A stretch of 64,000 bases of DNA from Marinifilum caeruleilacunae (GTDB lineage: Bacteria > Bacteroidota > Bacteroidia > Bacteroidales > Marinifilaceae): positions 1-64,000 of the forward strand of contig NZ_RZNH01000018.1 in assembly GCF_013141825.1 (NCBI RefSeq), given 5' to 3'. Made by a program: the position numbers and the translations under genes. Shown piece after piece: positions 46,341-55,239 of the stretch; position 1 is the stretch's first letter, and every line of letters starts with the position of its first letter. Under the pieces are notes generated by a model. It did not search any database. It was not told the DNA's origin and was given only the letters and a program-made list of their open reading frames with translations.

Positions 46341-47468
46341 CTACTGCTTTGAAAGATATGTGGAGACCTGGGATTTTAACATTTCCAAATTCATTTCATC
46401 CTGATAGTAAAGGATTTTGCCATTTTTATCCAGTAAATATGCATGAAAACCTCTATCCATGTATCGAACCACGTCTACGCTTTTATCTAAACTTTCAATT
46501 TCGATGCAATTGAGTTCGTGCCTTGCTTCTGGATGCCAGGCAATCAGCTTTTTGGTCCCCGGAATCCTCATCTTATTGTAAGATGAATTTCTAATAATGC
46601 TAACCACTTCCAGGGAAGGAAAGCTGCTGGTTACATTTTTAATTTCGTCGTAGAATTTCTGATTCTGATCTTGTCTCCAGGCTCTCCAAAAGTAAAGCAG
46701 TATTGGTTTACCTCTTTGTTTCGATAAGGTATACTTTTCACCAGTTAGAGTAGGAGCATCAATTTCGGGGAATTGTCCTTTGTTTTGAAGTGTTTCGATA
46801 ACCTCTACGCGTTTTTGCAAATTATTCACATACATGCCATTTGGATTGGCCAGCTTTAAAATTTCCAATTGTTTCCTGACGTAATCAAGATTCCGCTTGG
46901 CGGCAAAATATTCCTGGTAAATCAGGTAAGGAATTACCGGCGACGAAGCATATTTGTAGTAGTAATCATCCTTAAATTTATTCAACCTTCGATATTCTTT
47001 CATGAACTGATCCTTTTTAACCGGATCAGACTGTACTTCAGGGATCTCCAGATTCTCAGCAACTTTTAGTTTTTGTTTGTTGTTTTCGGCAAGTTTTGCC
47101 TGGTAATCTTCATATCGGTCCTGGGCCGGCGAACCCTTAAGTTTCCCAATCAGGAATTTATAGTTCATATCTTTTTTGTGAACAAACAAGTTCATTGTTG
47201 TTGGAGAGATAAATATTTTCCCCGATTTTCGGCCAGCTACGCTAATTTGTGCTGCGAAAGCCTGGTCGCAAGCTGCTTCAAATTTGAACTCTCCGTTTTT
47301 TGTTTTTACAGAATCAATAAACTCCTGTGTTTCTCCATTGAGTTTGTATAGGTAAATATATTCTTCCTGCAGTCCACCAATCATCCCTTTCAGGGTGAAA
47401 GATTTTTGTGCATTCGAAGGAATTGCAAAAAGGATAGAAAGAAAGAGTGTCCAAATTACTTTATTCAT
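46341..47468 (-). CDS. Exported DUF4369/thioredoxin-fold protein lacking the CxxC
   Basis: 375 residues. Signal peptide (about 1-20), an N-terminal DUF4369-like beta domain, a helical linker and a C-terminal thioredoxin fold. At the usual WCxxC position the sequence is YFWRAWRQDQNQKFYDE (about 260), with no cysteine, so it cannot act as a disulfide oxidoreductase. Likely a binding or structural envelope protein. Upstream of, and on the same strand as, the SLC12-like gene, but with its own 66-bp gap. Confidence 0.75.
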   Translation of the reverse strand: MNKVIWTLFLSILFAIPSNAQKSFTLKGMIGGLQEEYIYLYKLNGETQEFIDSVKTKNGEFKFEAACDQAFAAQISVAGRKSGKIFISPTTMNLFVHKKDMNYKFLIGKLKGSPAQDRYEDYQAKLAENNKQKLKVAENLEIPEVQSDPVKKDQFMKEYRRLNKFKDDYYYKYASSPVIPYLIYQEYFAAKRNLDYVRKQLEILKLANPNGMYVNNLQKRVEVIETLQNKGQFPEIDAPTLTGEKYTLSKQRGKPILLYFWRAWRQDQNQKFYDEIKNVTSSFPSLEVVSIIRNSSYNKMRIPGTKKLIAWHPEARHELNCIEIESLDKSVDVVRYMDRGFHAYLLDKNGKILYYQDEMNLEMLKSQVSTYLSKQ

Positions 47469-47647
47469 TGTATAGGTGTTTAGAGTTTGAATTTCGAAAA
47501 CTAAAGATAAGAATAATCATTTGTAATCATAACTATGGCTTGCACGATTAAAGTTGAAATTCCATCATACTATTCGTAAATTATATGATTTACAAGTACA
47601 TTGTCTCCTGAATATTCTAGTCTGTCTTTACACTAAAATTTGAAATC

Positions 47648-48775
47648 ATGAAAAAGCTAACTGTTTTGGGCGCTGGCCTGGTGGGTAAATTAATTGCTAT
47701 CGATTTGAGCAAATCATATTCGGTAACTGCTATTGATAATGATGCAAATGCATTGGAAAAACTTGCCAGAAATACGAATATCAAAACCAAAAAAGCCGAT
47801 TTATCGATTGAAGGAACAGTGCGTAAGTTGGTTGGTGACTCAGATTTGGTGATTGGTGCCGTTCCTGGAAACATGGGATTTGTTACAGTTCGTGAAGTGA
47901 TAGAAGCTGGAAAAAATATGGTTGACATTTCATTTTTTCCGGAAGATCCTTTCGACTTGGATGATTTGGCCAAAAATAATGGATGCTGCATTATTACCGA
48001 TTGCGGTGTTGCTCCTGGAATGGGAAATTTGATTTTAGGCTATCACAACGAGCAGATGAAGGTGAATAATTTTAGATGCCTGGTAGGAGGCTTGCCTTTT
48101 AAAAGGGAATGGCCCTGGGAATACAGTGCGGTTTTTTCGCCCATTGATGTAATAGAAGAATATACAAGGCCTGCCAGGTATGTGCAAAATGGTGACCTGG
48201 TTGTGCGCGAAGCTCTTTCTGATCCAGAACTCATACATTTCGAAAATGTTGGCACACTTGAGGCTTGGAATTCTGATGGTTTGAGAAGTTTGATCAAAAC
48301 CATGAATGTGCCCAATATGATTGAGAAGACTTTGCGTTATCCTGGCACGATTGAATACCTGCGGGTATTGCGGGATACCGGGTATTTTTCGCATGAAACG
48401 ATAGAGGTGAACGGACAAAATATCAAGCCAATTGATTTGACATCGAAGCTCCTGTTCTCGAAATGGAAATTAAAGCCAGGCGAAAAAGAGTTTACGGTCA
48501 TGCGTGTGGAAGTTGTAGGACAGCAAAATGGCTTGCGCAAAAAGATCGTCTACGATTTATTCGATCAGTTCGATGATGAAACCGCTTTTACCTCGATGGC
48601 TCGAACCACAGGATACACCTGCACAGCTGTTGCCAATATTTTGCTGAAAGGAAAATACGCGAATAAAGGAATCAATCCTCCTGAATTTCTGGGGAAAGAT
48701 CCGGCCTGTTTCGATTTTGTTTTCAACTATCTTAAAGAAAGAGGAGTAGATTATAAAATCAGAACAGAATCTTAA
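47648..48775 (+). CDS. Saccharopine dehydrogenase-like oxidoreductase
   Basis: 375 residues. N-terminal Rossmann motif VLGAGLVGK (about 6-14), then DCGVAPGMGNLI (about 119-130) and a C-terminal saccharopine-dehydrogenase domain (LTSKLLFSKWKLKPGEKEFTV in part). Members of this family act on lysine-pathway intermediates or on related imine/amino acid reductions; the substrate here is not clear. Single gene, divergent from the DUF4369 gene. Confidence 0.85.
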   Translation: MKKLTVLGAGLVGKLIAIDLSKSYSVTAIDNDANALEKLARNTNIKTKKADLSIEGTVRKLVGDSDLVIGAVPGNMGFVTVREVIEAGKNMVDISFFPEDPFDLDDLAKNNGCCIITDCGVAPGMGNLILGYHNEQMKVNNFRCLVGGLPFKREWPWEYSAVFSPIDVIEEYTRPARYVQNGDLVVREALSDPELIHFENVGTLEAWNSDGLRSLIKTMNVPNMIEKTLRYPGTIEYLRVLRDTGYFSHETIEVNGQNIKPIDLTSKLLFSKWKLKPGEKEFTVMRVEVVGQQNGLRKKIVYDLFDQFDDETAFTSMARTTGYTCTAVANILLKGKYANKGINPPEFLGKDPACFDFVFNYLKERGVDYKIRTES

Positions 48776-48788
48776 CCTCTAAGTTCGT

Positions 48789-50009
48789 TTACAAGTAATC
48801 TAAAGAAGAATCTTCAATTTTAGCAAATGGAGCCACGGCCCTGTTGTAGATGCCTTGGACATATGCAATTGCCATTCCGTAATTGGTTACCGGAATGCCC
48901 GCATCAATAGCTGGTTGTAGTCGGTTGCCCAATTGTTTTGGCGTAATCATACAGCCGCCACATTGTATCAAGAGTGCATAATCCGACATGTTTCCCGGAA
49001 TTTCGTCTAAACCTGCTATAACAACAAATTCCAGCTGTTTTCCGGTATAATTTGAAATCCAGCGCGGAATTTTAACTCTTCCAATATCATCGCAAGATGT
49101 ATGGTGTGTACAGCTTTCGAGAAGCAAAATTTTATCGCCATCTTTTAGTTCTGATATTTTCGGCGTGCCATGGAGGTAAGCGCTAAAATTGCCTTTAAAA
49201 TGAGCTAGCATAATGCTAAAACTTGTAAGGGCAACATCCGAAGGAATAGAAGCACCAGCCTTTAGGAAAACCTGACTATCAGTCACAACCAGTTTTGGTT
49301 TAATGCCTGTTTTGCGAAGGAATGCATCCACTTCGCGCTCTTTCAGAACAATACATACGGCATCATTATCAAGGATATCGCGAATGGCTTGTACCTGTGG
49401 GAGAATCAATCTACCCTCGGGGGCTTCAATGTCGATAGGGGTAATTAATAGAACAATGTCGCCATATGAAAGCAAATCGCCAAGAAGCGACGGAGTCGTG
49501 AAAGCCGATTCAGGAATGGTTTTCTTAATGCCCTTCACAATGGGTTCAATATCGCCATCTACAGCATTAAAGTGCAGAATCTCTTTTGCCCCTGCATCTT
49601 TCAGTTTAATTGAAGTCTCCTGCTGTAATAGCTCCAGATCTTCTTTGTTATGGATGGCAATAAAAGGAACGTCTTGTTTCCTGAATTTTTCAATCAACCC
49701 TTTTTCAAAATCGCCAAAGGTATTTTGGGTAATTACCAAAATGGCCAAATCGATGGTTTTAATGGCCTGGTTGGTTTTCAGAATTCTCTTTTTACCCAGT
49801 TCTCCAGTATCATCAATTCCAGCGGTATCGATAAGGATAACTGGTCCGAAACCTGTGATTTCAAACGATTTTTTAACCGGGTCGGTTGTTGTTCCTGCAA
49901 CATCAGAAACAATGGCAATATCCTGACCAGCCAAAAAGTTGATCAATGTACTTTTCCCGTTATTTCTTCTGCCAAAAATTCCAATATGTGGTCGACGTTC
50001 TCTTCCCAT
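48789..50009 (-). CDS. hydF: [FeFe]-hydrogenase H-cluster maturation GTPase HydF
   Basis: 406 residues. GTPase motifs: P-loop GRRNNGKST (about 13-21), DTAG (61-64), NKED (121-124). The C-terminal cluster ligands are Cys300-x-His302 and Cys350-x-x-Cys353; the 47-residue gap fits CxHx46-53CxxC of HydF. It is the scaffold on which the 2Fe subcluster is built before transfer to HydA. hydE, hydG and the hydrogenase are not in the window. It is the last gene of an operon with ppx/gppA, a response regulator and aspA. Confidence 0.94.
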   Translation of the reverse strand: MGRERRPHIGIFGRRNNGKSTLINFLAGQDIAIVSDVAGTTTDPVKKSFEITGFGPVILIDTAGIDDTGELGKKRILKTNQAIKTIDLAILVITQNTFGDFEKGLIEKFRKQDVPFIAIHNKEDLELLQQETSIKLKDAGAKEILHFNAVDGDIEPIVKGIKKTIPESAFTTPSLLGDLLSYGDIVLLITPIDIEAPEGRLILPQVQAIRDILDNDAVCIVLKEREVDAFLRKTGIKPKLVVTDSQVFLKAGASIPSDVALTSFSIMLAHFKGNFSAYLHGTPKISELKDGDKILLLESCTHHTSCDDIGRVKIPRWISNYTGKQLEFVVIAGLDEIPGNMSDYALLIQCGGCMITPKQLGNRLQPAIDAGIPVTNYGMAIAYVQGIYNRAVAPFAKIEDSSLDYL

Positions 50010-50027
50010 CTTTTCAGTGATAACTGT

Positions 50028-51479
50028 TTACTGTTTATTTTCAATTGTTTCACTCAAAATAAAGCCAAGCTTCAACAATTCTTCAGGAGTAATTAGTTCT
50101 TTTAATTTTTCATGAGCCAGTAAGCCCAATTTGTTATTGGCTTCGATAATTGTGCACGAGTTTTCTTTCATCTGTTTCGCCAATTTTGCTGCCTGATGAT
50201 ATCCAATATATGGCGATAAAGCCGTTGCAACCGATGGATTATTCAATACACTCTCTTCGGTCAAATCTGATTCAATGCTCAATTCCTTGAATAGATTTTC
50301 GGCAAGTGTATGATTCGCTGCAATCAGCAATTTGATGCTATCCAGCAAAGCATGACCAATAGATGGCAGGTAAGCATTTAATTCAAGGCAACCCTGTCCC
50401 GATAAATTGCTAATCATCATATCGTTAGCATAAACTTTGTGTGCCGCACTAATTACAAATTCCGGTATCACCGGATTTACTTTTCCGGGCATAATGGAGC
50501 TTCCTACCTGTTTTTTAGGAAGTTGTAACTCTTTGTTTTGGAATAAATCGGAGGCCAGTAAACGCAAATCGGCCACCATTTTTTCCAGGTTAACGGCATG
50601 AGCTTTAAGGGTGGCATGGACTTCAACGAAGCCATCCTGATTAGCTGTTGCATCCGATAAGTTTTCTGAGCGTGTAATTGGCAAACCAGTTAGCTTTCGC
50701 AGATTTGGAACAACTTCCATGATAAAAAATCGAGGAATCGATAAGCCTGTACCAATGGCACCACCACCTAAATTTACCTCTTTAATTCGCTCAAAACATT
50801 TTGACACACGCCACCAATCTCTCGACAAAGCATTGTTATAAGTACTGAATAGTTTGTCGTATGAGGAAGGAACGGCAGCTTGCATTTGTGTGTATCCAAC
50901 CCGCAAAACATTTCGGTATTTGCTTTCGGTATTTTCTACCTGTAACCTTAAATTATTAATCGACTCTTCTAACTCCTGAAGCAGGCGAATGGCTGCAACT
51001 TTCAGCGATGTTGGAATTACATCGTTGGTAGATTGAAATACATTGGCATGCTCAAAAGGATCGACCTTCGTGTATTCTCCACAGTTTTCTCCCTGAAGTT
51101 GAAGTGTTCTGTTCGAGATGATTTCGTTTATATTCATGTTAATGCTGGTGCCGGCTCCACCTTGCACTGCAGGAACAATGAAATGCTCGAAATGCTCTCC
51201 CAAATTCAGCTCGGACGCCACTTCCTTTAGTTTTTCAATCAGATTTTTATCAAGCAATTGAAATGGAAATTCCTGATTGGGAAACTTGCGATCTATCCCT
51301 TTTAAAAAATCAAGATAGGTTTTGTAGCAAGCTTCTTTTACCACTCCAACGGCCATGTACCACTCTTTGTGAAACTGGCTGTTATCAGGAAAATTTTCCC
51401 TTGCTCTAAGGGAGTGAATTCCCCAAAGGGCATTTTTAGGAATTTCTCTGCTACCGATAAAATCTGATTCGATTCTCAT
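50028..51479 (-). CDS. aspA: Aspartate ammonia-lyase
   Basis: 483 residues. The fumarase/aspartase signature GSSIMPGKVNP (about 318-328) is present, with the substrate-binding blocks QSTNDVIPTSLK and GGAGTSINMN upstream. Converts aspartate to fumarate and ammonia. The MRIESDFIGSREIP start is typical of bacterial AspA. It lies 2 bp after the response regulator gene and 18 bp before hydF. The neighbourhood allows a role supplying ammonia for H-cluster bridging-ligand assembly, or fumarate for anaerobic respiration; both are inference. Confidence 0.93.
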   Translation of the reverse strand: MRIESDFIGSREIPKNALWGIHSLRARENFPDNSQFHKEWYMAVGVVKEACYKTYLDFLKGIDRKFPNQEFPFQLLDKNLIEKLKEVASELNLGEHFEHFIVPAVQGGAGTSINMNINEIISNRTLQLQGENCGEYTKVDPFEHANVFQSTNDVIPTSLKVAAIRLLQELEESINNLRLQVENTESKYRNVLRVGYTQMQAAVPSSYDKLFSTYNNALSRDWWRVSKCFERIKEVNLGGGAIGTGLSIPRFFIMEVVPNLRKLTGLPITRSENLSDATANQDGFVEVHATLKAHAVNLEKMVADLRLLASDLFQNKELQLPKKQVGSSIMPGKVNPVIPEFVISAAHKVYANDMMISNLSGQGCLELNAYLPSIGHALLDSIKLLIAANHTLAENLFKELSIESDLTEESVLNNPSVATALSPYIGYHQAAKLAKQMKENSCTIIEANNKLGLLAHEKLKELITPEELLKLGFILSETIENKQ

Positions 51480-51481
51480 GA

Positions 51482-52645
51482 CTAATTGGCTGATTTGGTG
51501 TAAGCTCTCACATCGTCAACGCTGATACTATCCTGGCCCAGAATAATTAAACGTTCAATAATATTTCTAAACTCACGGATATTTCCGGTATAATTGATTT
51601 TTTTCAACTCATCAATGGCGGCTTCATCAATTCCTTTGACTGGCAAGCCCATTTCTCCACAAATCATATCGATAAAATGATTGGCCAATAAAGGAACATC
51701 GTCGATTCTGTCGTTTAAAGAAGGAACTTCTATTAAAATAACGCTTAATCGATGGTATAAATCCTCGCGGAAATTGTTGTTTTCAATCTCTTCTTTTAGA
51801 TTTTTATTGGTGGCTGCAATTACGCGAACATTCACTTTAATTTCCTTATCGCCCCCCACGCGTGTTATTCTGTTTTCCTGCAAGGCTCTCAATACTTTCG
51901 CTTGCGCTGATAAGCTCATGTCTCCAATTTCATCAAGGAACAAAGTACCACCATCGGCCAATTCGAACTTCCCTTTGCGCTGCTTATGTGCAGAAGTAAA
52001 GGATCCTTTTTCGTGTCCAAACAATTCACTTTCGATCAGTTCAGATGGAATGGCCGCACAGTTTACCTCAATAAAAGGACTCTTGCAACGATTACTTTGT
52101 TCGTGAATACGATGTGCAACCAGCTCTTTACCTGTTCCATTGGGTCCTGTGATTAAAACACGGGCATCCGTTGGTGCCACTTTGTCAATCATTTGGTTTA
52201 CACCCTGAATGGCATCAGCCTCACCAATCATTTCGAATTTTTTACTGACTTTTCGTTTCAGAACTTTTGTTTCTGTTATCAGTTTCGATTTATCCATCGC
52301 ATTGCGAATGGTAATCAGAATTCGATTAAGATCGAGAGGCTTTTCGATGAAATCAAAAGCTCCTTTTTTAATGGCTTCTACGGCAGTATCAATATTACCA
52401 TGACCTGAAATCATGATCACTGGTGTGTCTATGCCCAATTCCTGAATTTTGTCAAGAACCTCGATACCATCCATTTGAGGCATTTTAATGTCGCAAAGAA
52501 TTGCATCAAACTCTTCGTTTTGTGCCATTTCTAAACCAGCTATTCCATCTTCGGCCAGACTGATTTCATACTTTTCATAGCTCAAAATATCTTTTAAAGT
52601 ATTGCGAATACTTCTTTCATCGTCGATGATTAGAATTTTAGACAT
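51482..52645 (-). CDS. NtrC-type response regulator lacking a DNA-binding domain
   Basis: 387 residues. Receiver domain (about 1-120, phospho-acceptor Asp52) and sigma54-type AAA+ ATPase (Walker A GPNGTGKE at about 167-174; Walker B GTLFLDEIGD). The sigma54-contact loop reads GSFTSA (214-219) instead of GAFTGA. The protein stops shortly after the ATPase, with no Fis-type helix-turn-helix. It may be an unusual, non-DNA-bound activator or a degenerate regulator. No partner kinase is adjacent. Lies between ppx/gppA and aspA with 2-bp gaps. Confidence 0.9.
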   Translation of the reverse strand: MSKILIIDDERSIRNTLKDILSYEKYEISLAEDGIAGLEMAQNEEFDAILCDIKMPQMDGIEVLDKIQELGIDTPVIMISGHGNIDTAVEAIKKGAFDFIEKPLDLNRILITIRNAMDKSKLITETKVLKRKVSKKFEMIGEADAIQGVNQMIDKVAPTDARVLITGPNGTGKELVAHRIHEQSNRCKSPFIEVNCAAIPSELIESELFGHEKGSFTSAHKQRKGKFELADGGTLFLDEIGDMSLSAQAKVLRALQENRITRVGGDKEIKVNVRVIAATNKNLKEEIENNNFREDLYHRLSVILIEVPSLNDRIDDVPLLANHFIDMICGEMGLPVKGIDEAAIDELKKINYTGNIREFRNIIERLIILGQDSISVDDVRAYTKSAN

Positions 52646-52647
52646 AC

Positions 52648-53619
52648 CTATTTTTTTGATTCTACAGCTACTGCTGCTTGATTAGTATTTTTTTCGATAA
52701 GCTCAAATAGAGCACCTTCCTTTAAAGCGTAAGATGATTGGTACAATTTACTAAATCCGGCCTCTTTCACCAGGTGATTGATAAAAATACTTGCAATCAC
52801 CATCAATTCAACACGCACTGGATCCATGCCTTTCATTGCTTTGCGTTCCTCCAGGCTAGAAGCCAGGAAAATTTGATGCAAACGGAAGAAATCTTTCAGT
52901 TTAATTTCAAACTGAGACTCTGGCAAACCATTAACCTGCAATCCATCGGCTAGTAAAATTTGCTTAAATGTATCGAACGAACCCGATGATCCTATTAATG
53001 TTTTCACATTGTGCAGATCCAAAGCTTCAAACAAATCGACCAATTGTTCTTTTAAATAATCTTCAACTTGAGCAATGTCACTTTTACTCATCGGATCAGA
53101 AGGAGTAAATTTCTCCAGCAAACGAGTCATTCCAAGTGGATAACTCTTTTTCCAGAAAATCTTTTCATTGTTTGCTATGATGATTTCATTGCTTCCACCA
53201 CCAATATCAAGAATTGCAACCGCTTCGTGCGATAGTTCAACAGCATTTTTTGTACCTGAATAAATCAATTCAGCTTCACGATCACCCGAAATAATCTCAA
53301 CGCTCACATTGTATTTTTCTTCAATCAGTTGAACAAACTCATTGCCATTCGAAGCCGATCGTATTGCAGAAGTTGCAAATGCAATTTTCTCGCTTGTGTT
53401 GAATTCAGCAGAAATGCGATCCATTTCGTTAAATGCATCTATTGCTCTTTGAATAGCTTCTTCGGTGATTTTATTTTGATTAATGCCACCCTTGCCAATT
53501 TTTGTTGGATATTTAGAACGGTGTAGAATTGTCGGATGCTCCCCTTCGCTCCATTCTGCTACCAATAAATTGAATGTATTGGTTCCCAAATCAATTACAG
53601 AAATCCGTTTTTTATTCAT
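52648..53619 (-). CDS. Ppx/GppA family phosphatase
   Basis: 323 residues. ASKHA-fold signature DLGTNTFNLLVAE (about 10-22) and ILDIGGGSNE (about 141-150). This is the short form without the C-terminal HD-like domain of E. coli Ppx. Hydrolyses polyphosphate or (p)ppGpp-type molecules; which one cannot be told. First gene of the ppx - response regulator - aspA - hydF run, 2 bp before the regulator gene. Confidence 0.9.
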   Translation of the reverse strand: MNKKRISVIDLGTNTFNLLVAEWSEGEHPTILHRSKYPTKIGKGGINQNKITEEAIQRAIDAFNEMDRISAEFNTSEKIAFATSAIRSASNGNEFVQLIEEKYNVSVEIISGDREAELIYSGTKNAVELSHEAVAILDIGGGSNEIIIANNEKIFWKKSYPLGMTRLLEKFTPSDPMSKSDIAQVEDYLKEQLVDLFEALDLHNVKTLIGSSGSFDTFKQILLADGLQVNGLPESQFEIKLKDFFRLHQIFLASSLEERKAMKGMDPVRVELMVIASIFINHLVKEAGFSKLYQSSYALKEGALFELIEKNTNQAAVAVESKK

Positions 53620-53881
53620 GTTCTATGGTTAAAGGTTTAAGTGAAAGTGATCTATGCTAAATTTTAGGAATAGATTCAAAATCGAAGATAGTAAATTCTT
53701 TGTTTAAGAATAAGAACTTTTGTCAATGTATTGCTATTACTGCTGTAATACATGCATAGAGCTTACCAAAAACTATGCCTAATTTGAGTTTTATGACAAC
53801 TAAGATTTACACGCATTCTAAAAGTTCATGCATGGATATGAAAAATGCCTCGTAGTGAGGCATTTTTACAAGTTGTTATTT
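53620..53881. other. Intergenic region before the ppx/gppA operon
   Basis: About 220 bases of AT-rich sequence between the ABC operon 3' end and ppx/gppA, likely carrying the ppx-hydF operon promoter. No confident -7/-33 pair is found. A terminator sits at its left end in ABC-operon terms (53841-53867). Confidence 0.4.
53841..53867 (-). terminator. Terminator of the ABC exporter operon
   Basis: Hairpin aaaaatgcctc/gaggcattttt; on the minus strand it is followed by T residues, 15 bp after the permease stop. Confidence 0.85.
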
Positions 53882-55222
53882 TTAGTTGTGATATCTTAAC
53901 CACTTCCAGATTTCTTTGTAGGAAACTTTCTTGCCATACATCAGGATACCGGTTCGGTATATTTTCGCCGCAATCCAGGTAATTAACAGGAAGGTTCCAA
54001 TTAATATCGACATAGATACCAAAAGCTCCCAAATCGGAACACCAAATGGAATACGTACCAGCATTACAATTGGAGAAGTAAATGGTATGATTGAACCCCA
54101 AAAAGCCAAACTACTTTCCGGATTTCTTGCTACTGCAAAACCAATGTACAATGCAAGTATCAACGGAATGGTAATTGGTAACATAAATTGCTGGGTTTCT
54201 GTTTCGTTATCAACGGCACTACCTACAGCTGCAAAAAGTGCAGAGTACAATAAATATCCACCTAAAAAGAAGAAAATAAATGCACCAATAATTCCTGCTA
54301 CATAGGCCAAATCAAAAGTGCCACCAATGTCTTGAATTAGTTTCAATTGACCAGCGTCTAAAGAAGATGCTCCTGCTGGCAATTCTGCAACACTTTTGGC
54401 TTGTTGTAGCGTTTCCATATCAACTCCAGGAAGAACAAGGGCAGATCCTACAGTGATAATGATTCCGGTAAGAACCACCCACATAATAAATTGGGTTAGT
54501 CCGACCATGGCAACACCAACAATTTTACCCATCATTAATTGGAAAGGCTTTACCGACGAAATGATTACTTCGACAATACGGTTGCTTTTTTCTTCGATTA
54601 CACCACGCATTACTTGTACGCCATATAAGAAAATAAACATGTAAATAATAAAGCTGGCTGCAAAACCAATTCCCATTGCAATTTCGGTTGAGCTTTGTTT
54701 AATTTCTCCTCCTTCACCAAACTTAATGGTACGCATTGATATTGGTGTTTTGGTAGCCGCCAATTGCTCCTCTAAATCAGGCATGTTGGCTTCGGCAATA
54801 ATCTTCGATCTCTTCAATTTTTCGATGTGTTGCCTAATTTGTCGGCCAACACTCGATTTAACCTCAATGGTAACCTGTTTGTGAGAAAATAGTTCGGCAG
54901 TTTTACTGCTGTGAATGTCCTCGGGAATTACAAGAATGGCATAATATCCATTTCGCTCCATGTTCTGCTTAACGTCGTCGAAAGTGGTATTGTTCAGGTA
55001 TTCGTAAGTGGTGAATTCTGAACTTGTAACTGGATCAACCAACTCCGATTCATTTAATACTGCAATGGTTCTTTTTTCGGTGTCATCTTTCAACATCATC
55101 CATATCATGAAAGCATAAATTCCGGCAATCAATATTGGAGTCAGAAAGGTAAGAATCAGAAATGACCTTTTCTTTACGCGAGAAAGGTATTCTCTTTGTA
55201 TAATGATAAATATCTTGTTCAT
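53882..55222 (-). CDS. ABC-2 type exporter permease (NatB-like)
   Basis: 446 residues. One membrane segment near the N-terminus (about 20-45), a long extracytoplasmic domain, then a cluster of about five segments (about 195-420), the ABC-2 layout of NatB-like permeases. The ATPase gene precedes it by 17 bp. The loop REYLSRVKKRSFLILTFLTP (about 10-29) is typical. Together they likely export a small molecule or ion; NatAB of Bacillus extrudes Na+, but the substrate here is unknown. Confidence 0.87.
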   Translation of the reverse strand: MNKIFIIIQREYLSRVKKRSFLILTFLTPILIAGIYAFMIWMMLKDDTEKRTIAVLNESELVDPVTSSEFTTYEYLNNTTFDDVKQNMERNGYYAILVIPEDIHSSKTAELFSHKQVTIEVKSSVGRQIRQHIEKLKRSKIIAEANMPDLEEQLAATKTPISMRTIKFGEGGEIKQSSTEIAMGIGFAASFIIYMFIFLYGVQVMRGVIEEKSNRIVEVIISSVKPFQLMMGKIVGVAMVGLTQFIMWVVLTGIIITVGSALVLPGVDMETLQQAKSVAELPAGASSLDAGQLKLIQDIGGTFDLAYVAGIIGAFIFFFLGGYLLYSALFAAVGSAVDNETETQQFMLPITIPLILALYIGFAVARNPESSLAFWGSIIPFTSPIVMLVRIPFGVPIWELLVSMSILIGTFLLITWIAAKIYRTGILMYGKKVSYKEIWKWLRYHN

Positions 55223-55239
55223 TTTGCTATATCTTGCGG

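Noticed and set aside
53826-54101. Minus-strand frame overlapping the ABC permease 3' end
   Set aside because: It is in another frame of the permease gene and has no family features.
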